Assembly: GCF_030272615.1 (NCBI RefSeq)
Contig: NC_081414.1
Coordinates: forward strand, 762,047,648 to 762,111,647
DNA length: 64,000 nt
DNA from: Cryptomeria japonica
Lineage: Eukaryota > Streptophyta > Pinopsida > Cupressales > Cupressaceae
Direction: 5' to 3'
Positions 1-11,198 of this stretch are shown one piece after another (position 1 is the stretch's first letter; each line of letters opens with the position of its first letter). Made by a program: the position numbers and the translations under genes. The notes under the pieces are model-generated. The model had not been told where the DNA came from. It saw only the letters and a list, made by a program, of their open reading frames with translations, and did no database searches.

Positions 1-955
1 CTTATGAATTACGGCTTGTACATACACCTATTGTTAAATATTTTAGAATTTTTGGAAGTAAATGTTATATCAAAAGGGATGATTCAATTGGGAAGTTTGA
101 TCCTAGATGTGATGAAGGAATACTTCTTGGTTATTCTAATCAAAGAAAAGCATATAGATGTTATAAAAAATGATTGCAAAAAATTGCGGAAAGTGCAAAT
201 GTGAAAGTGGATGAGAAATACAGAAATCAATCTATATCATATGACAATAAACTAGCAATGGAAATTATTATAACTGAACCGGCAATACCTCAACTGGTAC
301 AACACACTGAGATGGTTACACCGGCACAGTCTGAAAACTCAACTGTGACTAATGATCAGATCAGTGAACCTGAAGTTCAGAAGACTCCAAGGTATGTAAG
401 ATTAAATCATTCTAAAGATCAAATCATTGGAGATAGGAACAAGGGAGTTATGGCAAGAATAAAATTGACAAATGAAGAGTATGTTTTATTTCTCAAGTTG
501 AACCAGCATCTATTATTGAATCTTGTAAAGATAAACATTGGTTAAAAGATATGGAAGATGAATTAGATCAGATACAGAAGAATGAAACTTGGACTTTAGT
601 TCCTTGGCCTAAAAATAAGAATATTATTGGAACTAAATGGGTTCTTAGAAACAAACTAAATGAGGATGGTCAAGTTATAATAAATAAGGCCAGACTGGTT
701 TGTAAAGGATATTCTCAAAAGGAAGGAATTGATTATGGTGAGACATTTGCACCTGTAGCTAGAATTGAAGTTTTTAGACTATTTCTTGCCTATGAAGCAT
801 ATAAGAACTATAAGGTCTATCAAATGGATGTCAAATATGCGTTTTTGAATGGTGAAGTTGAGGAAGACGTATACATTGAGCATCCTGATGGTTTTTCATT
901 TATAGATGATAAAGATATGGTTTGTAGGTTAAAGAAATCATTATATGGATTGAAA
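1..955 (+). pseudogene. Copia-1 pol, integrase C-terminal end and N-terminal half of reverse transcriptase
   Basis: Frames 174-545 and 551-955 give a linker (RYVRLNHSKDQIIGDR) and then the copia RT opening WTLVPWPKNKNIIGTKWVLR, KARLVCKGYSQKEGIDYGE, TFAPVARIEVFRL, YQMDVKYAFLNGEVEEDVY and KKSLYGLK. The reading stops in the middle of the YGLKQAPRAW motif, where the CACTA element begins; the remainder of that motif is found at 11508. Small frame breaks separate the two frames and the first 170 bases. In the intact element this polyprotein segment would copy the RNA into cDNA. Confidence 0.9.
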
Positions 956-1320
956 CACTAATATATTTGGCCTAAAATTTCGATGAAGGTTTCCGACGGA
1001 GAAGGCATATTGTGACCAAATTTGATTTTTTTTTGTAAAAATGCCCACATTCATCGGAATTCTGATGATAATTCAATATATGTTTTCGACAGAGAAGGAA
1101 TTGGCAACAACATTTGTGTTTTTTACAAAAAAGTGCCTGCGTTCATCAAAATTTCGACGACAGTGGGCATTACTTAAAAAAAAAAGACAAAGACATTTCA
1201 AATCATTTTCGTGGCCTCTTCCCATTCTCATGTTGCCGCCCCGATAGGGTATTCCCGCCCATAGTTCCACCTTTGTCAAACCCCAACAACTCTATCGAGG
1301 TTGTGTTTGCATAATGCCAC
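956..1320. repeat. CACTA left terminal inverted repeat and subterminal repeats
   Basis: The terminal repeat covers about 956-980. It is followed by degenerate copies of a subterminal word: CCGACGGAGAAGG near 993, CATCGGAATTCTGATGAT near 1053, CGACAGAGAAGG near 1086 and TTCGACGACAGTGG near 1151. Clusters of this kind are the transposase-binding sites of CACTA elements. No coding capacity is seen. Confidence 0.75.
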
Positions 1321-1774
1321 GACCAGTTTTTTTTGGGAGGATGGAGCCATAACCTTTCTCGAGTGAGCCAAACAATCCAATGAAGCTGGCTACCTCACAT
1401 CTTTTTCTACCCTTGTTTAGGAACGGAATCCTGGTGAAATCCGAGAACAGAGATAGATAGTGATGAACGCAGCGAGTTAGATTTGTCTGTTCATTTTGCT
1501 CGGTCCAGCTCAAAACCATACTGAATTAACGAGGCTCTTGTTCTTGTGGGTTTTATATCTCGAACTACTATTGGAGGATCTACATATAGAGTGAACAAAG
1601 TGAGCTAAAGATAATGTAGTATTGCTGGTCTTGCCTATGGCTGTGGGCTATGATCATCCAGGCCTCGAAGCAGACCCGTGGGGGAGAGAGGGACGGGGGC
1701 AAAGGCATGGGATGGGCAGATGTGGGTTGAAGCAAATCAAAATTTACAATAAACCTAGAAGTAATCTCTTTTAG
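1321..1774. other. Non-coding stretch of higher GC inside the CACTA element
   Basis: About 450 bases, clearly richer in G+C than the AT-rich DNA to its right, with no open frame of note. It may be intron sequence carried with the phosphorylase exon, or a fragment of other origin such as organelle DNA. A TTTTAG splice acceptor ends it at 1774. Confidence 0.3.
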
Positions 1775-1925
1775 ACAAAAAAATGGAAAGAAAACATATT
1801 ATCTTTCTATGGAATATCTTCAAGGACGCGCATTGACAAATGCAATTGGAAACCTTGGCATTACTGATGCATATGCTGCTGCTCTCAACAAGTTGGGTCA
1901 TGACCTTGAGAATATAGTAGAGCAG
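1775..1925 (+). pseudogene. Captured exon of plant alpha-glucan phosphorylase
   Basis: One 151-bp exon-like block bounded by a polypyrimidine-TTTTAG acceptor and a CAG|GTATAG donor. Codons from 1776 read through SMEYLQGRALTNAIGNLG and then AAALNKLGHDLENIVEQ. This is the highly conserved N-terminal substrate-domain segment of plant starch/alpha-glucan phosphorylase, which releases glucose-1-phosphate from alpha-1,4-glucan ends. The next expected block (E-x-D-A-A-L-G-N-G-G-L-G-R-L-A) is not found downstream, nor any earlier exon, so this is an isolated fragment with flanking intron carried inside the CACTA element. It is open in frame with intact splice sites, so it could be exonised, but it cannot make an enzyme. 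Confidence 0.88.
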
Positions 1926-4900
1926 GTATAGTTATCTGTTAGTTTTGCGATTTCAATTTACTTGTATCAAAAAAACATATTATGCCTAACTAGAGCATAA
2001 TGACTTCAAAAGTTAATCATTTTGACATTAATTTGCAAGTGCAACACATATTGTTAACCAAGAATTAACTTTTTTGAGTTTATTGCATATTTTACACATA
2101 ATTGTTTGTTAAATCTATAAATTCCTTTACCATGGACAAATATCAAACTTTTAATTCCTTCAATTTGATAATCATTGCATGAAATCTTATCTTCATTTGC
2201 CATATACATTCATAGCCATTATTTGTGGTGAAATTTGAACTTCCAAGGATAGCCACGAGGGTGTTTTTTCCTTCCAGATGTACTTCTGGAGTTTCTCATT
2301 TCTTATTCTAGTACTTGATCACACTTATGGTGTATATTTACTATGCGTTCTCCATATTAATGGTCCCCTCTTAAGTAGACAGCACCAGGGAACATGTAAT
2401 GATAGTTTATTAATATAAAGAAATTATTCAATTCTACCCAAGTTCTTAGGAAATGCAATGTACTTGATATATGTGAATCACTTCAAGTGCATTGCTAGGG
2501 AAAGACAAGAAGACCATCGGTTCAACCTAGCATGTCATAGTGCAATTTACAGATTGTGGCCTCTTCATGAGTAGCTCAGTTTATGCTTTCACATTCCATT
2601 TCCAATCACATAAGGCACATAATGGCATCACTTGCATCTTGAAGCCTTGAGCAAGAGTGGAGCTTAGGCTTGACATGCAATGGTTTTTTGTGGCACATCC
2701 CTCTATTCATCTCTTAAGCCAAAGAGTTTGCTTGTGATTTACAAATAAACAACATACAACCCACATGGAACAATGAAGCCATATTACTCACAAAGCCACA
2801 TATACAAAGAGAAATAACTTTTTAAGTCTGTTTCCAATGGTTAGACAAGTAGACAAGCATGCAAGTGAGACCTTATTATTTATAACTAAAAATTGAGTGA
2901 CTAAAGAGGTTAGATTTAGGGTTAGATCTATACATATACATAAGATAAAAAAGTTGCACTTGAATTATACAACAATTCAACACTATACTTCCAAGGTCTT
3001 AGGGTTACATATGATTGGGTGTATACACCAATGAAGAAGATTCATACCATCAGCATATTTCATATAATAACCGTTGATGTTATAAAATGATTTTGAAACT
3101 GTATCTAAATGCTACCATATCCATAAGTGTCATGGCCATCTCCCTAGATAGGTTTATTGCTCAGATTCGTCATGCTTGTCATGTATTCATGGACATACCA
3201 TTGTTGTGTAATCATTTTTTGTTAGGAACTATATTTAAGAAACACATCCTAGGGGAATAACCTGTAGATCACGAACATTTATTAACTCGAAAGCCAAGTT
3301 TGAGGACTATATATTTCATCAAAGTCACCTATGAATTTTGATCTGATCTTAACACTTTTTATTTTCATGACATTTGAGTGAAGTAGACCACAGCTGCAAT
3401 TGTTATGGAACTCGGGAAGATACTTGAAATTTTATATTGATCAACCTTGTGAGTAAACCACGGCTCCATTGGGTTTGTCATAACAATTTCAGCACCATCC
3501 ATGATTAGTCCATCATCTTTCATGATTAACAGTAGCGAACTTATCCAATGTCACATAACACCATGCAATGAAACTTAAGATGTAACTCATTCTTCTTCTG
3601 TATGAGATTTTTTAAACAAGATTATCATATTGCAGCTTGTGTGATAAGTTTTGGCAAGGGAATCAACTAATGGACAACATAGATATTTATCATCAACCTC
3701 CTTTTTTTTCACCAAAGGGATAAAAATTTATTAAACACAATGAGAATTACAGAGCAATAAGGGCTAGTAGAGCTCAACAAAGAACATCAAAGCATTACAC
3801 TTCCCTAACTTCAACAACTAACTACTCCAGCATGTGAGACTACTCCAAAGATAATTGTCCCCTATGCACAATATTCCATTGTATTCATACTATTAGTATT
3901 TGAATTATTTACAATTGTGGTGCACACATTTGAGCAACTCATGCCTATCTAATCTCCATTTGCATAACCTAAGAAGGTAGATACAACTAAATAATGTTGA
4001 AAGAATTGCATATGAAGGGCACTATTAGAAAAGAACTTATGTACCATGCTAGTCTATGTAGCTACTACTAATTATTGTATAGAAATAGATACACGTGTTA
4101 GAATGTGTTGAAATAGTAGCTACCTCGGATACCTATCTATTGTATTTTAATGTTGTCACTGACAATTAAAATACACATGTATTATCTATTATGTAAATTG
4201 AACCCAGGGTTGGGCCCAACTACATGTAACTTGTAATTATGTTTTGCTTGGGCAAGACCTATATATAATCTAACTTGTGGATAGGACAGGCCCTATAAAT
4301 GTAACTTGTAATTTGGTCTCACCCTAATTGGGTGATGTAACTTGTGGTCCTGTATTGAATGTAACTTGTAGATAGGGTAGGTCCAATATGTATTTTGAGA
4401 AATTATGTAATTGGGCTTGGCCCAAACTCATGTAGCGTGTGATAAAGGAAATCAAGTAATAACGTCTTAATAGGTCAAGACCTATTTGGACGATATACAT
4501 AATATTATTATTAAATTAACAAAGCAGGCTGACTTGAGACTTGACACCACAAGTCAAGTATATAATAAAATCATTTGCATGGCATAATGAATCAATAACA
4601 TACAAGGCGAATTATTCTTAAGGATGTCAACACATGTAATATGTTCTCCAACATTTGGAGATCTCTCTCTCTCTCTCTTGTGTGAACTTGCTTCTCATCC
4701 ATTATGTGAAGGTTGGCTGTTAGGTGATACTAAGGATAAATATTCAAAAAGTATAATAATTACACTAATACATGTATCACTCTCATGCCTTCCTTAATTT
4801 GATATAAGGTCCCTCTATCCTATCGATAAACTATGATGAATGCTTCAAGCTATTGTTCCTTCATTTGATGATCATTCTTAAATTTGTATATATTCAACCA

Positions 4901-6495
4901 TACTTGAAAAGTTCAATCAATGCTTAACTACCGATAATCTTCGGTTGTAAATCTTATAGCACAGAATACCGATTGGTATCGTTTTACATTAAAACCAATG
5001 CACTCTGATTAATATTGGTTAACATATTAACTATGAACACCGATTGTTATCGGGCTTAACCAATGCACTTTGATTAATATCAGTTAATATATTAACTGTG
5101 AACATTGATTGTTATTGGGCTTAACTAATACATACTGATTAGTATCAGTTGTCTTACATATGATAGACACGTTGACTAAGTATCAGGTGGTTTGTTAAGT
5201 GATATACACCAATTTAGGATTCTATCCTCCTCCTTTGTTGACATCCCCTCCCCCATTGTCTAATATATCTATGACTTTTCCAACAACTTTTAATATCACA
5301 ACAAGAGATAATTTTGTATGAGTTTCTTAAAGCCAACTTTATTACTCTCCCCTTGAAAAATTGAAGAAAAAACCATAAACAAAATTAGGACAATCCTTTT
5401 TTCAAGCATCAACTATTCCACTAATGAATGTCATGATTTGGAGATTAAAATTCAACAACTTATCGTAGTTCTAGTAACATTTAAATAATAGGTGACAATG
5501 AGTTATACACTAATCATATCCCTTCTAAATGACATTTATAACCTATTATGTTTTTATCTTGCTATATGACATTGGTAGCTTAATTACCTATTAGGGGCTC
5601 ATTGACATTCATGGTACTACAATTTCATGTGCAATCATACTTGGGAGGCAACATAATAGCCTAGTTCTTCTTGTCTCTACATTGTGGAGCAAGAATAATA
5701 GTTTTCAATTGTTCCTCTTTTTTAAGGATCCACTTTACCTTTGTTGATTTTTATCTTTTATAACTTGATATCCTTTCTTGCATAGAATTGTCCTGAATCC
5801 AAATTCTCTCCTTGCTTGGATGTGTGTGTTTCTTGATTAGGACCTCTTTCATTATTTTGTAGGAAAATAAACAATGACATCGACCTCTCCTCTCTACTTG
5901 TACACAAAATGGCTAATTGAAACCACTTCATATACACAAAATGTCTCCTTGCACTAATCGAGATTAAAAAATGTGACACCCTTCTTCAACAAGGGTTGAT
6001 ACTCTACAACACAGTGCCTATCATTCATGAGCTCAAGGTGGTTGCTTTCACGCTCAATAAAAATATGATCAAAACTTTTTGTAGTTTCACAACCATCATA
6101 ATATCATTTTGCTATTGTTAACATCATACATCCTCATGCTACGCTGGCAATTCATCAGGCTCTTCAATTTATTCACTCTTTATATGTTAGTGACTACCTT
6201 TAAATTATGAACCTTTAAATAAATAATCATAATGACCCCTTCACTATCTTGTGTTGAATGAAAATCCTTCAACTGGACTGCATTGTATAAGAATTTGGTG
6301 TGCATCTTTCATTCTTTCCTTGATTTGCCATTTTTTATTGTTCCACCCTACAATTTTGTATTTGAGGTATGTAAAATAGTTTCTCTATAGATTTTTTTAA
6401 TCTCTCTACATTCTTTTGGTTTCCTTCATTTAAATTTTGTAATGTTTCCATAATATCTCTTTTACAACTATCTCTTCCTTTCTTTTTCAATTAAG
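1926..6495. other. AT-rich interior of the CACTA element, no gene recognised
   Basis: About 4.6 kb without a convincing open frame or family match on either strand. Visible features are repeated ATGTAACTTGTA words between about 4220 and 4370, a short CT microsatellite near 4664-4680 and the tandem repeat at 4969. No TNPD-like transposase motif was seen. Confidence 0.5.
4969..5153. repeat. Three-copy 65-71 bp tandem repeat
   Basis: Units start at 4969, 5040 and 5105 and share CCGATTG-TTATCGGGCTTAA, CCAATGCACT, TGATTAATAT and GTTAA-ATATTAACT. The third unit is the most diverged and incomplete. No function can be assigned. Confidence 0.7.
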
Positions 6496-6849
6496 AGATC
6501 ACTTGAATTGTAGGTAGAACCCTTCAAATGACAGGGTAGTCTTCCTTTTATACCTATTATATGTCTTGAAATAATTTTATCCTGATGGCATTAAATTAAA
6601 GTACTTTCTCTTCTATCTGGTATTGGTGGAGCAGAGGTTGCATTGCATCGACCTAGGATACATATTTCCACAGATACAACACAAGTTAAATGTATCCCAG
6701 GTCGATGCAAAGCAACCTCTGATCCAGAGATCACCAAAAAATAGAGAAAGAATTTTAATTTAATGCCATTAGGATAAAAGACTTTCAAGACAGATAAATG
6801 GTATGCAACTTTATCTATTTGGAATGCATTACCCAAACAATGCAATCGA
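6496..6849 (-). repeat. DRM-derived foldback, copy 1
   Basis: A 354-bp unit repeated directly at 8334-8690. Its core is a foldback with arms 6549-6663 and 6690-6804 and a 26-nt loop (6664-6689). The right arm plus loop read DRM methyltransferase on the minus strand; the left arm is an inverted copy of the same DRM stretch and reads SGIGGAEVALHRPRIH on the plus strand (6616-6663). Arms share long blocks such as ATGGCATTAAATTAAA and GTTGC-TTGCATCGACCT. A transcript from either strand would fold into a roughly 115-bp imperfect stem, the size of a young plant microRNA or hairpin siRNA precursor. Confidence 0.85.
6663..6845 (-). pseudogene. DRM-type DNA methyltransferase fragment (SAM-binding motif I region), copy 1
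   Basis: Minus-strand codons read CLGNAFQID, AYHLSVLK, YPNGIKL, then GSEVALHR, GIHLTCVVSVEI. Plant DRM2-type enzymes have SLGNSFQVDTVAYHLSVLK, a short linker, and the FxGxGG motif I region ending VALHRL...VVSVEIS, in that order. DRM enzymes add de novo cytosine methylation in RNA-directed DNA methylation. Motif I is damaged here (LVISGSEVA in place of SGIGGAEVA), but the inverted copy in the other arm keeps it. Homology stops right after VSVEI, where the inverted copy begins. It cannot encode an enzyme; any effect would be through RNA. Confidence 0.85.
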
Positions 6850-8333
6850 TCAGTCGCCTTTGAAAAGAAAGTGGTATGATGAAATATTTGGGCATAAAAT
6901 AGATGAAATGCACTCCATACTACTGCTGCACAATATTTTGGTCGATGATATTTTTAAGATAGTAAAGGAAGGTGTATGGAACAACCAAATTCTTATCATT
7001 ATAAACAATGAATATTTTAAGATCCTTTTATGATGTGTAAGTTGAGAATATTTTATGAAAGGTCCCTAAATGAATACACTTTAAACTGATTTTAGCAGTG
7101 ACTATCGGATGTAGACAAAATGAATTCTTTTGAAGTAAAATTAATGACTATCGGATGTAGTGAATTAACCTTGAATTATAATGTTTTCTTTTTGAGGGAA
7201 AGGATAGATCTAATCTAAAAATGCTTAAAACTGAACATGATACCTTGATGAATCTTTCTTGAATCCTCACACAAAGTTTTAGGATATCATGCAAAATGTT
7301 GATCATGAATGTTGTGCTTTAACTTGTGATGTAGAGGAAGGGTGTGATAAATGAACCTTTAATATTTATAAGGGAAATACAAGGTTCGAACCCCTAGGCC
7401 TACTAGCACCCAAATGGCTCAAATAGGTCAAATGAAAACCAACACTTTTTCAAATGATTCCAAAGGTATGAAATGTTTGTACTACCTCAAAATAAGTTGT
7501 TTAAATTGGTTTTGTGGTTCCAAGAACTTGTTTAAGTGCAAAGCCTTCTTTTTAGCCTTCTAGGCGTAGTTGCCCAATTAGCCCTCCAGCGAGGAAAATG
7601 AATTGTTTTCTCTCAACTTTCCCAAAAAACTGATTTTTTTTTTTGGATATTCAGACACCCATTTGTCTTCTCTTCAACATACCAGAAGATTGCATATGGT
7701 TGATTTGGAAAGTATATGTTGTCCTGTAACTATGCATTGTTTTTGGACTCCAAAAATGGTAGTTTTACAGAGGAAGTATATAATGTTTTAACTCCTTGAC
7801 TCCCAAAATCTCAACAGTCATCCTGATATGATTCAAAACTAAGGAAAATTCAGTTATTTACAAGGTTTAACCTTCTTAGATGCAAAATCCCTTATTTAGC
7901 CTCTCACAAACCCTTAAAAGTCGGGTTTCTCATATACCCCTCTTCCAAACACTATACCATCCAAATGATGATGGATTAACCTTTAATTTGAAATGTCTAA
8001 ACACTGTCAATCATAAAATGTTCCCCTCCTTAAGGAGTATTTTCTACTGCTGCTCCTTAGCAAGCAATTTCTCCACTCTTACATTCATTGTTTTGGTGAT
8101 CACCCTAGTTCTCCACCCAATCTACACATCAACCTGTTAGTAATTTATTGTACATGTTAGAGGAGTTCCATCTCATGAATATTAGGCCTTTTACTTTCAT
8201 GGAATGACCATTCTCATTGTAAATCAACCAAATCAAATGCCAAATTGCACCTGCACCAACTTGAATTCTCCTTCAATGCTTGATGAATGTTTGATTGCTT
8301 ATTCACTTGGAATTGAATTGATTTTATAATTAA
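6850..8333. other. CACTA interior between the two DRM foldbacks, no gene recognised
   Basis: AT-rich DNA with short frames only (for example 6803-7033 and 7880-8140) that match nothing I know. The word TGACTATCGGATGTAG occurs twice, near 7099 and 7146. I see nothing else that can be supported. Confidence 0.45.
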
Positions 8334-8690
8334 TAGATCACTTGAATTTTAGGTAGACCCCTTCAAATGAAAGGGTAGGCATCCTTTTATACCTAATATA
8401 TGCCTTGAAAGTATTTAATCCTGATGGCATTAAATTAAAGTACTTTCTCTTCTATCTTGTATTGGTGGAGCAAAGGTTAAATTGCATCGACCTATGATAC
8501 ATATTTCCATAGATACAACACAAGTTAAATGTATCCGAGGTCGATGGAAAGCAACCTCTGATCCAGAGATCACCAGAAAATAGAGAAATAACTTTAATTT
8601 AATGTCATCAGGATAAAAGGCTTTCAAGACAGATAAATGGTATGCAATTGTATCTATTTGGAATGCATTACCCAAACAACACAATTGTGT
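8334..8690 (-). repeat. DRM-derived foldback, copy 2
   Basis: Direct repeat of 6496-6849, by eye about nine bases in ten identical, with the same foldback: arms 8389-8502 and 8529-8643. Differences between copies fall in both arms, yet the pairing is broadly kept, so it is an old duplication of the whole hairpin. The two copies lie 1.8 kb apart in the same orientation. Confidence 0.85.
8502..8684 (-). pseudogene. DRM-type DNA methyltransferase fragment (motif I region), copy 2
   Basis: Minus-strand codons read CCLGNAFQIDTIAYHLSVLK, then YPDDIKL, GSEVAFHRPRIHLTCVVSMEI. The same DRM segment as copy 1, with some residues closer to known DRM proteins (DTIAYHL) and others further away (AFHR). It runs into the inverted arm after VSMEI. 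Non-coding in practice. Confidence 0.83.
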
Positions 8691-9600
8691 CTATTTGGAT
8701 TAGGATGGTACATAGAATCTACCATCAAAAGGTCAAAAATTCTTGGGACTAGGAGGTGTGAACTGGCCTACTCTTCTTCATTTCATGCCATCAAAATATG
8801 AGTTTGACTGTCATCATTTACTTTGCCAAATTCTTCACATGTAAATCCGGAATCAATTTCCTACACACAAAATGATGAAAATAGGTTTTTTGATTGGGGG
8901 CTTTCCTAGGTGAAATAGGTTTGAATATACCTTGAAGTGTGCAATATGGAAGGTTTGTATTCTTAATGGATTTAAGGAACATTGATGCTTAATGGATTTA
9001 AGGAACATTCTTTCTAATTGGAAGCCAAAGTTTTGAAGCATGTAGAGAAGAAGGTGGAAGAGAAAAGACTAGAAGTTTTGGTGATTAGATGTGCAACAAC
9101 ACATATCCAACTACAAGAAAGCATAATTTTTTTTTTAGAAAAGTGTAAAGGATGTAGTGGCAGCATACATGTTTTAAAGGCAATGGCCTAAATATACTAA
9201 GGATATTAAGGGTCACATAGATATTATAGCATCACAAATTATACAACTATCCAATACTATAGACATGAAGGATGATGCAGAAGGAAACAGAAGGCTTCAA
9301 ATAGAAAACTTGTACATGCAACTAAATCCATTGACTAATCAGAAGAACAAAATTAAGAAACAGTTCGATCATCTGAGAGATGTTGTAGACTTGCAACTCA
9401 CCAGCTACTTAGTTTTTGCGGGTAAGATTTTTTTTTGTTTTAGTTATGGTTGTGGTGTTTGTAGAGAGACATTTACAAATTTATATCTATTTTCACTATT
9501 TAATGGTTTATGGGTTTGTAATGGTAATTTAATGTTCTTTCATATTTTTGTATATATTTTTTATAATAGCCTATTATATTTATTTGTTCTATTATGGATA
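8691..9600. other. CACTA interior, no gene recognised
   Basis: Contains the 22-bp direct duplication CTTAATGGATTTAAGGAACA(TT) at 8962 and 8991. A frame at 9265-9410 reads like a charged helix (RRLQIENLYMQLNPLTNQKN) that I cannot place in a family; it may be another captured fragment. The AT-rich remainder shows nothing. Confidence 0.4.
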
Positions 9601-11198
9601 ATGGTGTGGGTCAGACGGCTTTGTCATCGGTGCATGAAAGCATTGCATGAGTTCTACTTTTAAAAATTACATGAAACTTTTTTAATTTATTTGATTCAGT
9701 GTTATTTGAAAAAAGTTTATCAATGATGTTTCCTTTCTCCAAGAATTGGATCTAGGATCTTTCCGTCAGATAATATGTAACATCCAATGACTAAATATTT
9801 TCTTTACAAATGCTTATTTTATTTAATTATCATCTAAGTGTGAATTAAAATTTATATCTGTACGAAAGTAGAACATACAAGCTGAAGACTCATGTGCAAG
9901 TAAATTTCGTAAAAGAAAGCAAGTAGGCATTATCTTGAATGACATGGAAACAAGCTCATCAGCTGCCTATAAGAGAGCAATTGGAGAAAAGCAGAGGAAA
10001 GTGTTAAAGGGTGATAAGTACATAGAGAGTATGCAATACAAACAAACAATGTCTAGAGTGTGTGATGTGATGTCTCTAATTTCTATCCAGAGGGACTAGC
10101 TGGTTTTGGAGATCCTAGGAAACCTATTGAGCCATGCTTGGAGGAAATCAATGTGTTCATGAAAGGGCCACCTTTTTTCTATTATGAGAATGATGCTTTT
10201 GCACTGAAGGATATTTGGAAGATAATATCCAAAAATTTCTATAGTGTGGAACTAGAATTGGTGGATTCGAAGTACTTTCGGCTTCCAGGAGACCAAGAGG
10301 TTATGTACACAATCTCCCAATAGAAGGGTGATTTCAAGCATTACCTCTCCCCCCCATGACTATTCAGGAAGCACTTTCTCAGACAAAGGGCTATTGGCCT
10401 CCATGGGATCAAAGAAAAAAATTAAAGCATAGACTCTAGACGATGTGGTGGTGTCCTTCATGAAGAACTCTGCACTATAATTGAAAATTCATGAGGGAAA
10501 CTGCAAGATAGTGAACAAAAATACATTCTTGAAAAGTGTGAAGAATGGAACTTGGTTTGGGTGGGGCCAAGTTAGGTGGATCCTCTAGAGGTTGACGAGA
10601 TAGAAATAATATTAGGATTTGAAAAAAGGTGGCCATTGCATGAACACATTGATTTCCTCCAAGTGTGGCCCAATAGGTTTCCCAGGAATTCCAAAACCAG
10701 TTAGTCCCTTCGGACATAAATTAGAGACGTCACATCACACACTCTAGACATTGTTTGTTTGTATTGCATACTTTCTATGTATTTATCACCCTTTAACACT
10801 TTCCTCTGCTTTTCTCCAATTGTTCTCTTCTAAGCAGCTGATGAGCTTGTTTCCATGTCATTCAAGATAATGCTTGCTTTCTTTCTTTTACGAATTTACT
10901 TGTGCACGAGTCTTCAGCTTGTATCTTCTGCTTCCACACAGATATAAATTATAATTCACACTCAGATGATAATTAAATAAGATAAGCATTTTTAAAGAAA
11001 AGATTTAGTCATTAGATGTTACATATTATCTAACGGAAAGATCCTAGATAATTCTTGGAGAAAGGAAACATCATTGATAATCCTTTTTTGCAAATAACAT
11101 TGAATCAAATAAAAAATAAATGTTTTATGCAATTTTAAAAAGTAGAACTCGTTCAATGCTTTCATGCATCGACGACAAAGTCATCTAACCCACATCAT
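9601..11198. repeat. 1.6-kb inverted repeat built on a DRM gene fragment
   Basis: Left arm 9601-10179 and right arm 10621-11198 are inverted copies (579 and 578 bp) around a 441-bp spacer. In the 87 bases next to the spacer I count about nine differences, so roughly 90 per cent identity there. The left arm and spacer carry DRM in sense; the right arm begins exactly where recognisable DRM coding stops (10620). Arms have drifted independently: the right arm (minus strand) keeps GFGIPGKP where the left arm has GFGDPRKP, and known DRM proteins have GFGIPGEP-like text. The outer part (9601-10092) includes a lysine-rich open stretch, AAYKRAIGEKQRKVLKGD, of uncertain origin. Confidence 0.9.
10093..10620 (+). 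pseudogene. DRM-type DNA methyltransferase fragment (N-terminal part of rearranged catalytic domain)
   Basis: Across small frameshifts and stops, the plus strand reads LAGFGDPRKPIEP, KGPPFFYYEN, DIWKIISK, ELVDSKYF, RGYVHNLPIE, LPPMTIQEA, GYWPPWDQRKKLKH, then ILEKCEEWNLVWVG and DPLEVDEIEIILGF. Plant DRM2 has the same blocks in the same order over nearly the same length (about 176 codons here), immediately upstream of the motif-I segment found at 6663-6845. At least two stops and one frameshift exclude an enzyme. The first 87 bases are duplicated in reverse at 10621-10710. Confidence 0.92.

Noticed and set aside
4105-4655. Possible solo LTR (TGTTG...CCAACA) in the CACTA interior
   Set aside because: No matching 5-bp flanks and no second copy in the window; the ends could be chance.
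6591-6845. Pair of 84-codon minus-strand frames (also 8430-8684) as a conserved small gene
   Set aside because: They are similar because the repeat unit is duplicated. The text is a DRM fragment running into its own inverted copy, not a separate gene.
9601-11198. Inverted repeat as a separate Mutator-like element with long TIRs
   Set aside because: The arm ends show no clear 8-11 bp duplication, and the DRM reading runs without a break from the left arm into the spacer, so a self-inverted captured fragment explains it better.
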